Source: Nipponacmea schrenckii (lineage: Eukaryota > Mollusca > Gastropoda > Lottiidae). From it: DNA of 64,000 nt. The stretch covers positions 6,324,001 through 6,388,000 of the forward strand of contig JAUJPP010000006.1 in NCBI GenBank assembly GCA_030562195.1, read 5' to 3'. Every line of letters begins with the position of its first letter. The stretch's first letter is position 1. Below, in pieces: positions 25,807-37,347 of the stretch. Position numbers and translations under genes: made by a program. The notes under the pieces are model-generated. The model ran no database searches and was not told where the DNA came from. It was given only the letters and a program-made list of their open reading frames with translations.

Positions 25807-26612
25807 CTAACCCTTTTTTACAAAAAGAGCTAGGTTTTTAATTACATCTGTTGACTAGCTTTCAAAAAGTGATTTTAATTTTAATTCATTTGGATTATGT
25901 GTGCATTATGATGGTAGGAAATTTACCCTGAGGTCATGTTATATTGGGCATGCAAGAATAAAATGGTATTCATTTTCAATGTATTTTGAAATTACACATT
26001 TCACATAGTCTTTCATTTACAGGTACATTATTTTTTTAACGAAAATTATCTATATTAAGGCCATGTTTAGAGCATCTAAATGTTGCTAAGTAAAATACCA
26101 AAGATTGAGGTAGGCAAACAGTGAGATATTTTGCAATGGTAAGGTCAGATTTAATAATGGAATAAAATTGGCATTTACTTGAATTTCTCATGTTAGACCG
26201 CCAAGTTTGTAAATCAGTATCGCTAAGTCTTTGTTTGAAAATTGACATAAAGTGATTGAAATTGTTTACACCTTGTGCGTTCCAAACATCACCAAATCCA
26301 TAATTAAACAATATATTTTTTATAGATGTACACCAATTAGTTCTACCAATACCATCCTGTCTATAAAGCATTTTGTAACATAATTTTGGGAGTCTATGAT
26401 TACCCATTTCTTGAATTTTAAGGAAGTACTTAATAGGTCTACACATAATTTACATAGAGCTGATGTCTGCCACATTCACCACGACACATAGAGTGTGTAG
26501 TTTTAGTTCCAGTATATAATAACCATTTGCAGAAAATATCCATATTGGGTTCAAGGCCTCATATTTCTGCACCATAGAAAAGAATCGGTGCGACAACACT
26601 GTCAAACAGTTT
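25807..26612 (-). pseudogene. LINE ORF2 C-terminal domain remnant
   Basis: Reading from 26612 on the minus strand: LFDSVVAPILFYGAEI(stop)G is the post-RT motif in which a W normally occupies the stop position. Then come FCKWLLY and MCRGECGRHQLYV. The 136-codon open piece 26446-26036 starts RPIKYFLKI (residues 3-11) and has W38 and W55 in NWCTSIKNILFNYGFGDVW. Next is NVPVNERLCEMCNF, with ENEYHFILACP in another frame, a CCHC-like C-terminal finger typical of several LINE clades. The stop is at 25807-25809. In-frame stops and at least two frameshifts show decay. The RT domain itself is absent because of 5' truncation. Clade uncertain. Confidence 0.85.
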
Positions 26613-27556
26613 AAACTGATACTAAATATTTTTCGATTTATCTGATTTTGAATAGGGCGATGACAAATAGCTCATGCCAAGTTTAATCAAAATCTATCAC
26701 GACATTTGCCTTGTAGAGTGTTTACGAACCTATTATCGAACGCGTTTTAAGAACAAGGGCAATAAATCATTTATTAAATATTTTTCGATATTTTCGATTA
26801 TTAACAGGGGCATCCTTAGGTGTTAAAAAAAAACAATTTCAGCAACTTTTGTCAAAATCGAAGAATCGAAGGCGTTTTAAAGAACAAGGGGAATAATTCA
26901 TATTTAATATATTTTGATATTCTCAATTTTTATTGGGGCTTATCATTGGGTGATAAGACACACCCATGCCAAGTTCCATCAAAATCCACCAAGAATTGAA
27001 CATTCTAGAGTGTTTACAATCGAAAATTTGAACGCGTTTTCAAGAACAAGGGCAATAACTGATTCTAAATATATTTTGATTTATCTGATTTTAAGTAGGG
27101 TTCATTCTTGGGTAATAACAAATACTCATACCAAAGTTCATCAAAATCTATCAAGAATTGTGCTTTCTAAAGTGTTTATGAGCTTAAATTGAACGCGTTT
27201 TCAAGAACAAGGGTAATAACTCTTACTCAATATTTTTCGACTTTTCTGATTTTCAATAGGGTCCATCCTTGAAAACCAAGTTTCATCAAAATCCATCAAG
27301 AAATGTTCATTGTAGAGTGATTATGGGTATTTAAAAAACAAGGCCAATAACTCATATTACATATTTTCGATTTGACTGATTTCAATAGGGTTCATCCTTG
27401 CGTGATTACGTACACTAAAACACTGGAACGTTTTTAATTAGTCAAGAATTGTGCCTTCTAGAGAGTTTAGAAGCACTTGTGGACGGACCGACGGACGGAT
27501 GGACGGGCATGGGTGACAACAATGTACGCTCCACATTTTATGTGAGCGTATAAAAA

Positions 27557-30500
27557 TGATTGATTTACTAGACTTTAATAAATAGTCAATATGGCATAGT
27601 TTTAATCTTACAAATATATTTCTATGAACACCGTAATAAACTTGTGAATCAATCAAGGTAAAAAGGTACACAATAAAAATAAGGTTAATTTCATTGATTT
27701 TTTTCTTCTTATACCAAGGGACCTCTTGTGTGAAATTTTATTTCTTTCATTCATAATAGATTTCAGCTCTTGGGAAAATCAATCACATTTATAAAGCAAA
27801 CATAACCTAGTGCAGTTGTTATCAATGCAACTGATCGATTATTAATATGATTCGAGTAAAACAATCTGGGTAAAAAGATCTACCAGAATATTATAGTAGA
27901 TTATGATTTGTAGTTATTCTAGGTTATAGTTATAAAGACACAGAATGTTTTAATCCTTCAGAAATACTTACAGGTGTACTTGAATCAGTCAATATTATCA
28001 AATCTTAAATCTTTAATGAAAAAGTGAAAACTAGACCAATGGCTTTTACAAATTAAGCATATAACTATCGGTAACATTCACAATCACGGTTCCTTGCACT
28101 GAAACAAATAGGAAGCAATATTTCACATTGATGTATTGTAATATCCGTTTAAGACCTACAATACGAATAATTCATTGAGTATATATGAAATATTACAAAC
28201 ATCAGGTCATTCCTTACTCTAATAGTACAGAAGGTAACTAATGAAAAATGGCTATAGTATGTTATTCCATTCGCATAAGACAAATGAACTGGCATTTGAT
28301 TATACAAATTTTATCATGTCACTTACATGACTGACATGGATAAGATGTAAAGTTCTTATTATCCACAACTACAAAAACAACAATTGGAATTTTACCCCTG
28401 AGTTTTCAACAAATCTAAGATTTATTGATGTTAATACTATACCAATGTTGTCAAATGTAAAAGCCGCCCCGGATTCTTAGAATACGACCTTTGAAAAAAG
28501 GTTGTGGGGTTTTCGATTTATCTAGAAACTGTGATATTTATTCAGCTGACCATACACCCAAGGCCTACTCATTTCCTCGATAAATTAGCAGCTGATTAAA
28601 TGCCAAAGACGTCCAAGTGTCGACAGAAGATAGATAGGAAATAATTATATTATCTCACAATTAGTTCTATAATACTTATACATTACCACTTACTCAATCT
28701 TGCTGGTCAATTTCTTTTGGCTATTGGAATGTCGTGATACTTTCCTGTACATTCAGTGGAGAAGTCTTATCGCACTGGTGGACAATCAATGTAAAATTGT
28801 CTTTCTAGTTCCTTGCACGCAACAAAGGTCAAAGGGTTCATAGACCGTTTAACTTATGGAGCTACCCTTTAGAAAGATTGTCTTCATGAACATTCTTGGA
28901 TTCAATTCGCCCCTTGTCCCTATACAGCAATGTCCATTCGGATATTGCTTGTGAAACAAATACTATAGACTACTCCGAAAGAAGATAATTAAATAGGTAG
29001 GTGTTCCATGATTGACCTCTTAAAACTTTGTTTTTAAAAATTACTTTAACCAGATGAAAGTCAGGCTAATTTATTCCGCAAAAAATAAAAAAAAAAAAAA
29101 AAAAAAAAAAATGGTAGTGGTAGGCTATGTCCATAGAGGATGAAATTTCGAATACAACTTGTGTCGAGAATTTCGACCTCTCAACCGTGTTCTATGAATC
29201 TGAATCTGAACCATGAAATTTGTAGGAAAATAAGTGAAGAAATGTGAAGAAACAGAAATTGAAAATCCATTCAGTTAAGGCACAAAGAAAGAAACATATA
29301 GTTTATCCCAACAGGATAACAACAAACGATTCCTTGTACTTGCTAGTCCTTGTCCAAACCCTCTGAAATTGATCTTTCTCGGATTATGTATTTAAGAATT
29401 TTTAAGTGATCTTACTTGATCTCTTAAAAATTTTTATTCTCCTGTTTTGTTCACGTTTGCCGATGCATTTCAGGTCTTTGAAAAATCACAATGCAAATAG
29501 TCACAGTCCACAAACGTGGGCATAGTCGCAAGTTAAATTACATTTAAATCTCTTCAATATAAAAAGTAATAAGTTTCTTAATATAAAAATATTCTTGAAA
29601 TCGAATTTGGTATGCAGATGTTGTACATCAGCTACAAGGTGCCCTCACACGCATTCAATTTATTAACCTACCAGCTCCTGAATTTGAGTGAAAATGACTA
29701 TTGATTATAGATAATGATACTGGCAAGATAAATCTAAGCTTTTACCAGACTACCTTTATATTGTCCAGATCACCTCTTCTTACATTATAGCCTACCTAAA
29801 AATCAAATTAATAAAATACTAAATTTGAAGGGCGAGACAAAGCAATGATCATCTAATTCAACATCCAACATGTCAAATAGTTATATCATTTAACCTGTAG
29901 GCTAGGATATTTTAATATGACAAATGATCTAAAACATTGTCTACAACTTAATAAATGTTGTCACTACATGTCTTAGGATATTGAGGGCTTTCAAGATGTC
30001 TGTGTTAATCTATTTACATCTTGTGACTAATATTAGAATTGAGTACAATTCGAGTGATCGATAAATATACCTTTGATACTGTGGATTAAATGAAACAATT
30101 AGGAGATGCCCATACAAGTCTCGAGGTTTACTTAACAATCACGCAGATTAAAATGTATTATTGTTCAATTCCTGACCTTTTCACAGGGAATTGTATATTT
30201 CAATCGGCCCGATCTGTGCTAAGTTCTTCCCGATGACCGATCAGCCCGATTGTCGTCTAAATCGCCTTCAATTTTCCCTCTTCTTTTGACTCAATTGAGT
30301 CCCGACTAAGGACATTCTCACTTTGCTTACAGTGCCGTTTTTCATACGATTGTATTGCTTTTAGATAATTTTATTCTCGATAGGTCGGTAATTATTCACA
30401 AAAAACGGGTGGGGGGCTGGAGGCGATATGAATTCATAATGTAGGTTGCCTGCTGCAATTCATTTCAGATCAGGCAGTTAGAAAATAACAGAGAACCGGG

Positions 30501-31140
30501 CCCTAGGGGAATCTATCCCGAATGTTTATGGTAAAGGTTCAATCTTTTACCAATAATGCAGCCGATCAACCTAAAAATATTCTAGTACTTGGACTAAAAT
30601 ATTTTTGGGTGAAATAGGGGTACAAGTGAGTATTGTGTACTGTATTTGGCATGAAGCGCTTACACTTTTCACACTTGACTTTGCAAGGTATTTCAATGCC
30701 TATCTCATTTGATTATATTTAGCTCTTGGACCTTCGACAGAGCCCAAAGTCAGGCGTGATAACATGAAAGGTCATACAAAAACATATAACTTATACATTC
30801 CGGATAGTATATTGCGTACAATAAGTCTATTCTATTGCAACAAGATTCCTTCAGGGGAATATAAAATATTGTGAAAATATAACAATTTACTTGATGTATC
30901 AGCCCTTAGTAGCCGACAAAAAAAGCCACGGGATAAACATACGGAGATAAGTACTCCCATACTTCTTTCCTTTCAACAAGGTGCGTTAGTATCACCAGAA
31001 AACACTTAATTTCAGTTATACAAAAACATGTTTCGCTATTCAAATTGGTACCACATCTAAGTGATACATAATAACTAATTATTGACATATTATGATTCTC
31101 TTTTGACTTTGAATTCATATCGGGGACACTATAGTCATTG
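27557..31140. other. Non-coding stretch with a poly-A tract
   Basis: No gene recognised. A near-perfect run of 32 A with one T lies at 29080-29111. It could be a retroposition tail, but the sequence before it is not recognisable and no flanking duplication was found. The rest is AT-rich without periodicity. Confidence 0.45.
29080..29111. repeat. Poly-A tract
   Basis: A6, T, then A25. The longest homopolymer-like run in the window. Confidence 0.9.
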
Positions 31141-31310
31141 GTACCATTCCTGTTAAATTAATTGTTTATGACGTCACTGTCGCAAAACCCTTACTAATTT
31201 TGCAGCTCTACACAGGTCTTTTTTTGCGATAGTGATGCCATAAACGGTAAAACATTTCTTTGGTTTCAGAAACCAAAGTCATGGACAGGAATTAGGAATG
31301 AAACTTTAAG
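31141..31310. mobile_element. Small inverted-repeat element (MITE-like), tentative
   Basis: GTTTATGACGTCACTGTCGC... at 31164-31187 is mirrored at 31222-31245 (24-bp arms, three mismatches, 34-base loop). Just beyond lies a perfect palindrome of 10-bp arms around a central A at 31258-31278 (CTTTGGTTTC / GAAACCAAAG). ATTCCTGT on the left (31146-31153) and ACAGGAAT on the right (31287-31294) are also complementary, giving outer ends of about 150 bp. No target duplication could be fixed. Confidence 0.45.
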
Positions 31311-31700
31311 AAAGATCTCACAATATGTTCGGTTTATCGTGGGATCGAAGTAAAGATGGTATTTAAATATGGCATATTTTTGATAATTTTTATTACAAAT
31401 TACCAGATATGATATGATGACTTTATTTTACAACATTAAGTTTATCTCATGAACATGTGCATATTTATATATACACAATCTTCATCTTCGGGGATTACAA
31501 TTTACAAAGTCACTTAGTCTCTACACTCAAGATCTGAACCAGAAGACCGAACAGACACTTAAATAGGTTCATGCAGGTGTTTCTTGATACTAAAAAAATA
31601 TTGATGTAGGGTTTTTTTTAGATCGAATCAGTGAACAACGTAAAAAAGAAACATGTTGACTGACTGCGCCTAATATTAAAAAAATTTTTCGATGATTTTT
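31311..31700. other. Non-coding spacer
   Basis: AT-rich, with short T and A runs near 31612; nothing recognised. Confidence 0.5.
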
Positions 31701-31710
31701 AACCCTTGTC

Positions 31711-33216
31711 ACAATGATAAGATAGCTTGCCAGGCAAGGTAATTTACGCCAAACTGGCAGCATTGAATTTGAATAATAAATTGGACAACAATAACTAAAA
31801 ACACATTCATTGAATATTTTTACAATGCCATTGCTCGCACCAAATTTCATCAAAATCCTTTGAAACCTGCAGCTTTTATGCACCCACAATACCATTGTGA
31901 TGCAATTTTACTAAGTCAAAGGCAATAACTCAGAAATTTTCATGGGAAATCGTCAAATTCAAACTTGACCCCGATCTTATCTATTTCAATACTCGTGCCA
32001 AGTTTCTTCAAAATCTATCAAATATGGTAGCTTCTTTTGCACACACAAACAAATTTTGACGCAATTTTACTACTAGTAAGTCAAGGGCAACAACTCAAAA
32101 ACTGTGTATTCCAAAATAGTCAACGTCGAACTTGACTGCCGTCTTATAAATTCCAATGCTCACACTAAGTTTCATCAAAATCCATTGAAAATTCTAGCCT
32201 CTATTGCACCCACAATAAAAGTTTGACACGATTTTACTAAATCAAGGGCAATTACTTGCAAACTGTTCATCGAAAAATTGCAAAATGCGAACTTTGACCC
32301 ACAATAAAATTTGGGCGTGATTTTACAAAGTCAAGGGCAATAAATCGTTCATCGAAAAATGTTCACAATTGAATTTGACTGCTGTCTTATCAGTTCAAAT
32401 GCTCACATCAAGTTTCAGGAAAATCCATTGAAAATTGTAGCTCCTATTGCACCCACAATAAAACTTTGACGCGATTTTACTAAGTCAAGGGGAAAAACTC
32501 GCAAACCGTTCATCAATAAATGGTCAAATTCAAACTTGACCGCCGTCTTATCAATTCAAATGCTCACACCAGGTTTCTTCAAAATCCATTGAAAATTGTA
32601 GCTTTTATTGCACCCACAATCAAATTTTGACCTGATTTACTAAGTCAAGGGCAATAATTCAAAAAGCGTTCATCTAAAAAGCGTCAATTTCCAACTTGAC
32701 CGCCGTCTTATTAATTCTAATGCTCACACTAAGTTTTATTCAAATCAATTGAAAATTGTAGCTTCTATTGTGTCTACAACAAATATTGACGGACGGACCG
32801 ACAGACAGGGGCGACGACAATTTCATATGGGCGTATAAAAACCGTTTATCAAAAAAATTGTCAAATTCGAACTTGACAGCCGTCTTATCAATTCAAATGC
32901 TCACACTATGTTTCATCAAAATCTTTCGAAAATTGTAGCTTCTATTGCCCCCACAATCAAATTTTGACGCAAATGTACCAAGTCGAGGGCAATAACTAAA
33001 AAAAAAAAAACATTCCTCGAAAAATCGTTAATTTCAAACTTGACTGCCGATTTATCAATTTCAATATATATGTTAAGTTTCATCTACATCAAATGAAGAT
33101 TATATCTTCTGGTCATAATGTCAATAATAGAAAATTCGCTAATTTCGAACTTGACTGACGTAAAATTGTCAAATTCTAACTTGACCGCTGTCTTATTCAT
33201 GTGGGCGTATAAAAAT
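31711..33216 (+). mobile_element. Tandem-core element C
   Basis: Starts ATAGCTTGCCAGGCAAGGT (palindrome CTTGCC-A-GGCAAG) and AATTTACGCC. About ten full or partial copies of a ~165-bp unit follow (anchors near 31948, 32121, 32288, 32366, 32523, 32683, 32865, 33027, 33135 and 33170). The unit carries AACTTGACCGCCGTCTTATC, AGTTTCATCAAAATCCATTG, TTGCACCCACAATAAAATTT and AAGTCAAGGGCAATAACT. The phrases AAGTTTCATCAAAATCCAT and AAGGGCAATAACT are shared with element B, so the units are distantly related. A GGACGGACC run, CGACGACAAT and GGGCGTATAAAA end one array at about 32786-32840; a second GTGGGCGTATAAAA occurs at 33202-33216. No ORF. Confidence 0.75.
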
Positions 33217-36200
33217 GGATAATTACATATTATTTAGTTCACAATCTGATGAAGTGTATTCCACAGCCATTGTATTTGACCACAAAGTTTTAAAACAGTC
33301 ACTAGCGCACCTAAGAAATAGTCAAGGACAACCTACTTGCTCGATAACTGGTCGATGTGCAAATTGAGTGATCTCCCAAAACTTCACGATATTGCGGCGT
33401 TTTCTGCTTTTAACTGTTACCTCTAAATAAATATGTTTAATAAATAGCATTAAGAGAACCCACGCTTTATTCGATATTATAAGACTTTATAAAGCATTAC
33501 TTAAGTAAGTAAAGTATGTTTTAAGTGAATTGTACAAGAGTATTCCTTAAAAAGCAGGTCATTCGATTGTGCTTTAAGTTCTATTTATAGACACTGGTAT
33601 CAAGGAAATCTATAATATACTGACAGTTTGTATATTAAACTAAGCGCCTCATTAAGGCCCAAAATTTCAAAAAGACCCCGTTAAGGGTAACCTTATCCCT
33701 AGGTTGAAAACATTCTAGAAATTTATATTGCAATGTACTGACATTTCATATATTTCCTTTTGCGTGGGATGAGAGCAACGTACTCAGATCCGTTGAAATG
33801 TCTTCAATTTCCCCAATACTTATATAATTTATTGTTCTTTTCAGCATGATTATCTGTCGGCAACCAGACTAAACTAAGCTTGTTATTTCTGGCTATTAAG
33901 CTTTTAATAAAACCTTCCGGACTGCTTATTGTGTTTGTAGACGAATTCATTTATTACTTCATAATATAAAAGTATTCCTATTAACTTTGATTTCTCTGAC
34001 CTTTTTATGTAAGATCCCTATCGTATAATTAATCAATGCACAAAAGACAAGTATGTCAGTAGAGTCTGATCACATAAGACGATACATTGAGAATTGGGAA
34101 TATATTTATTAAATAAGATTATTTCTGCCACATATTGTCTTCTGAGTAGTTGTTTCTATTATATTTGAATTCACAATACTGTGTTTTAGTCTTAAAACCT
34201 GATGCCTTTAACTGTTTTGGTTTTAATGCCCACCCACCCTTTATGAAACCCAACAATAATATTCAAGAGTATAGATAGTATAGACGGTCTAACGGACATG
34301 TGTTTCAAAACTTTCTGAACCTCTTTCCTTTAACCTTGCTCTAATCTAAATGAAGTTGGATAACGCTTTGCATTGGGTATTAAGATCTTTGTTTAAACAA
34401 TATTTATTTCAAAACAATGCACTATCTCGACATATTGATATCTTGACTTACTACCTTTCTGAATTATCAAAGATATACAGATCCGTATCTTATACTAAGC
34501 TTATATAAATTTATTAGTATTCATAACTGGCATAAATCAAATCAATTAAATTTCAATTTTTTAATTGGAACCATTGTATTGGAGCCTAAATCGAAAAACA
34601 TTGATATGAAAATTATTACGTCAGAGCATAACAATACAGTAAAAGTCCCGATACATTTATTATATTGAGTATGAGCTATATTACCTTCCAATACAAAACC
34701 AAGATCTATTTGAGGTAGTACCTTCTTTTGTTTAAATGACTCGCGTCTCATTGAAATGGGGCTTTAAGACATTGGATCGTGTGCTTCATTTTGCGACTAG
34801 TTCATTCCTGCCTAAATTGTGTTTGATAAATACTGCAGGTTTACTCATATTCATAAGTATATTCAGGTTAAGAAAATGGGACATTTAGATTTCAATTTCC
34901 GATACAGTTAATATGAGACGTTTTCGTGACTAGCCATTTTGACTGAGTGATAATTTATGATATTAAAAATGTCTGACAATCTACGAGGATGTCCTTAATT
35001 GATTTAGTATCATCTCACAGACACTTTCATTATTATCTACTTATAGAAAGTAAGAAAATTATCGAGACCAATCCATTTTACTACAGTACTAATCTATGAT
35101 AATTGTATTTTGCTTTTGATGCCCGAAGCTTCGATATTTATATAATTATGTAAGTGTTTCTATTGGGAGACAAGACCACTGTGACATTAGGAGTTAAGTG
35201 ACGGACACTTAACTGGGTCGGTTGGGGAGAGGGTGTGAGGGTCCCTTTTTTATAAACAATATTTTATTTCATATAAATAAAATATAATTTCTCCACATTA
35301 ATGTCCTTTGATCAAAACCTAAACCAAACGCTTACAAGATAAGTAAGATGAGTGTTAGATAGCAATTAAACATTCTGTCATGTTCAGTAAGGAAACTAAT
35401 CCATTATATGGTATTGTGATATTTGTTGATGAATATCATAAAGCATGCCAAAGATAATTTTTTCAGTGTCCTTAATGTTATACTGGGTCTCTTTTTGTGT
35501 TTCCCTGTTGATATATTCAATACTTATAGATCCATGCAAATCCTTGAAAATTGAACTTTAGTTGTTAAAAATCGATGAGCTTTATGATCCTTTTAGTTTT
35601 ACTTAACTAGATGGGTATTCGACAAGAGAATTTTGCTAAATTATTTAGTTCGAATTACCTAAATTGAAACTAGAACAGCAGTAGAGGTGGATTGGAGATG
35701 ACATGCTTGGCGCTGTAGTGTTGTTCTTGGATGTCGGTTTTGCTGTATATCCTCTTGTTCTTTTTTATTTTATTGTTGTATTGTTGCTTGTGTGGGTTTA
35801 ATGCTGATGTCTTTTACCTGATCGCATGAACACAATGCTTATCTTATACCCATGTACTTGTTTTATTTTGAAACAAAATACATTGGAATATTGCTTATTT
35901 TTGTCTATATATTATTCATTATTTTGTCCATGGGAACGGAGTGTCCCATGTCCTTGTGTATTGGACTGAAGTTTGAACTCATATGAAATAAAGGGTTTAT
36001 TCGTATTCTTGTTGTATGCACTCGGATTGTATTCTATTTGTGACTTAAGATATGTCTGGAGCACGAGACGAGATATGACAAGTGTCAATCGATGTTATGG
36101 ATGGAATTTCTCGTACTTTTTACTTGGAAATAATGTTTATACTTACACAGTACTGACAGAATGAGTATCCACTCTATACCCCCTAAATAACTCCGTATTG

Positions 36201-36383
36201 GTTTACCAGGGTCTGAAGAGGCCACAAGGCAAAGGTAGATAGACTAGTAGAGTAGAGAGACGCTGAGTCAAGGACTTGTGTTTTTCGTGTGATTTTAACG
36301 TCTGTAGTGACTGCCAGATGTTTGTCTTAGTATGGTACCATCGTAAACAAAACTAACATTAATTTTTCTATGTTGATTTTCAG
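33217..36383. other. Non-coding stretch
   Basis: No gene or element recognised. A short hairpin (CATGGGA / TCCCATG, 8-base loop) lies at 35929-35950. The open frame at 35973-36164 (63 codons, +) shows no motif. Confidence 0.45.
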
Positions 36384-36925
36384 ACCCTGTTGTTAGCTTT
36401 GAGTCAGCTGTGTCTTGTGGATGTCACTCCCCAAGAACGACCACAACTAAGCACAAGTGATAATGGAAAACAAGATATGTATAATCTATATTGTCTGAGG
36501 ACAGAAATCCAAACTTGTTAGCAAGATATAACCAATTTCATATTTATGTTAATAGAGGAATCGTCTCCTCCTTGGAGCCCTAGAAGCACAAGATATCTCA
36601 TCTCAATAGTGAGGTCAACCTGGTACAATGAAGGGGGTAACGACTTGCAAAAACACTGGTTTGGAATCGGGTCAAGTTGAAAACGCCACTACAAGGATGC
36701 AATTTTACTAGTGAGATGTGCCGAGGAAGAAGGAAGACTCTCTTCCAAAGCTACAAGAATGTTCAGGATCAGAATAAGAGTGGCGGTGAGGCATATCGCA
36801 TATCGCAGTGTAGATGTTAATCCAGCATACATTGAGGAATCTTCCAATCAGAACAACAATACTGGTAGTTCGATAGTGATGCTGGGGAAAAACGAGCCTA
36901 AGGCGAAGAACAAAAAGGTGGTAAA
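36384..36925 (+). pseudogene. Myb/SANT-like DNA-binding domain remnant
   Basis: After TTTCTATGTTGATTTTCAG, which resembles a splice acceptor (AG at 36382-36383), one frame reads as protein: LLALSQLCLVDVTPQERPQL, then a TAG at 36519-36521, then PPWSPRSTRYLISIVRSTWYN. A stop follows at 36678-36680. The next frame continues EMCRGRRKTLFQSYKNVQDQ, followed by NKSGGEAY. The pattern W-S-P-x-x-T-R-x-L-I, then C-R-x-R-x-K-T-L-x-Q-S-Y-K-N-V-x-D-x-N, fits Myb/SANT-like (trihelix type) domains found in transposon-associated and host proteins. A third frame (36711-37064) takes over with VNPAYIEESSNQNN. One stop and two frame changes make it non-functional. It could be a lost exon or a Harbinger-type accessory gene. 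Confidence 0.55.
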
Positions 36926-37347
36926 AAATCTATTTTCAATCATTTTCCACAATTTGGCCGGTTCTACCGAACTGCTGCGGATGGTACTCGACCCAAATGT
37001 TGCGACAAAAAGTAGTTCCAAGCCACAATTGTTCTTTCCGAACCAATTATTAACTTGTAAATAGTATCAAGGATAGACATACCCCTAAAAGACCCACACC
37101 CACTTGACCAAATATATGTTAGACCCAGAAGTAGCCATACGGGCAGTCGATTTCCTTGTTTAAAAAAACTTAATTATAATATTCTGGAATCCGAACACCT
37201 CCCACACCTTTATTCATTTTTAGTAAACTTTCATTACAGGACATGTTGCACTAAGGAAATGCAGTGAGAGGGGGTAAAAGGCCACGTATTCTGCAATACA
37301 ATGCAAATCTGGTATGAGAAATGTTGAATTCAAAATCCTTACCAATG
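36924..37347 (+). repeat. Dispersed repeat, copy 1
   Basis: Begins AAAATCTATTTTCAATC and ends ATTCAAAATCCTTACCAA. It matches 39481-39840 in the same orientation at roughly 90 % identity by eye. Copy 1 holds about 60 bp (around 37190-37252) that copy 2 lacks. It lies directly after the Myb/SANT remnant and overlaps the end of its third open frame, so it may be the 3' part of the same transposon. Confidence 0.85.

Larger units (their letters stand above)
25604..26624 (-). mobile_element. 5'-truncated LINE with 11-bp target-site duplication
   Basis: AACTGATACTA occurs at 25604-25614 and again at 26614-26624, bracketing 25615-26613. On the minus strand the insert runs from an internal ORF2 position (26613) to a 3' UTR (about 25806-25655) ending AATAAAAC and an (ATT)n tail (25615-25654). 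That is the classic product of target-primed reverse transcription: 5' truncation, microsatellite tail and target duplication. Removing it with one duplication copy restores element B's unit spacing to 151 bp. Confidence 0.9.
24340..27556 (+). mobile_element. Tandem-core element B, with two nested insertions
   Basis: The 5' end (TACCTTGCCAATACCTTGTAATATACGCCCACTG, split here as ACCTTGCCAATACC and TATACGCCCACTG) matches elements A and C. The core is about 11 copies of a ~150-bp unit carrying TCAAAATCCATCAAGAATTG, GAACGCGTTTT, AAGAACAAGGGCAATAACT and CATGCCAAGTTTCATC. Successive CCATC-type anchors lie 125-165 bp apart. The 3' end is a GGACGG run (27481-27508), GTGACAACAATG and GTGAGCGTATAAAA. 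TATACGCCCAC at the start and its near-complement at the end form a short inverted repeat. No protein is encoded. A MITE (25006-25471) and a LINE fragment (25615-26613) interrupt it. Mollusc elements with ~160-bp core repeats (the 'pearl' type) are a possible relative; this is inference. Confidence 0.8.

Noticed and set aside
29080..29111. Processed pseudogene tail (poly-A)
   Set aside because: No coding or known SINE/LINE sequence precedes the tract and no flanking duplication was found.
24340..33216. CRISPR-like array, because of regular repeat spacing
   Set aside because: Units are contiguous ~150-170-bp satellites without unique spacers, in eukaryotic DNA, inside elements with defined ends.
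36384..36925. Intact host exon with Myb/SANT domain
   Set aside because: Two stops and two frame changes within the domain rule out an intact exon in this assembly, and it adjoins a dispersed repeat.
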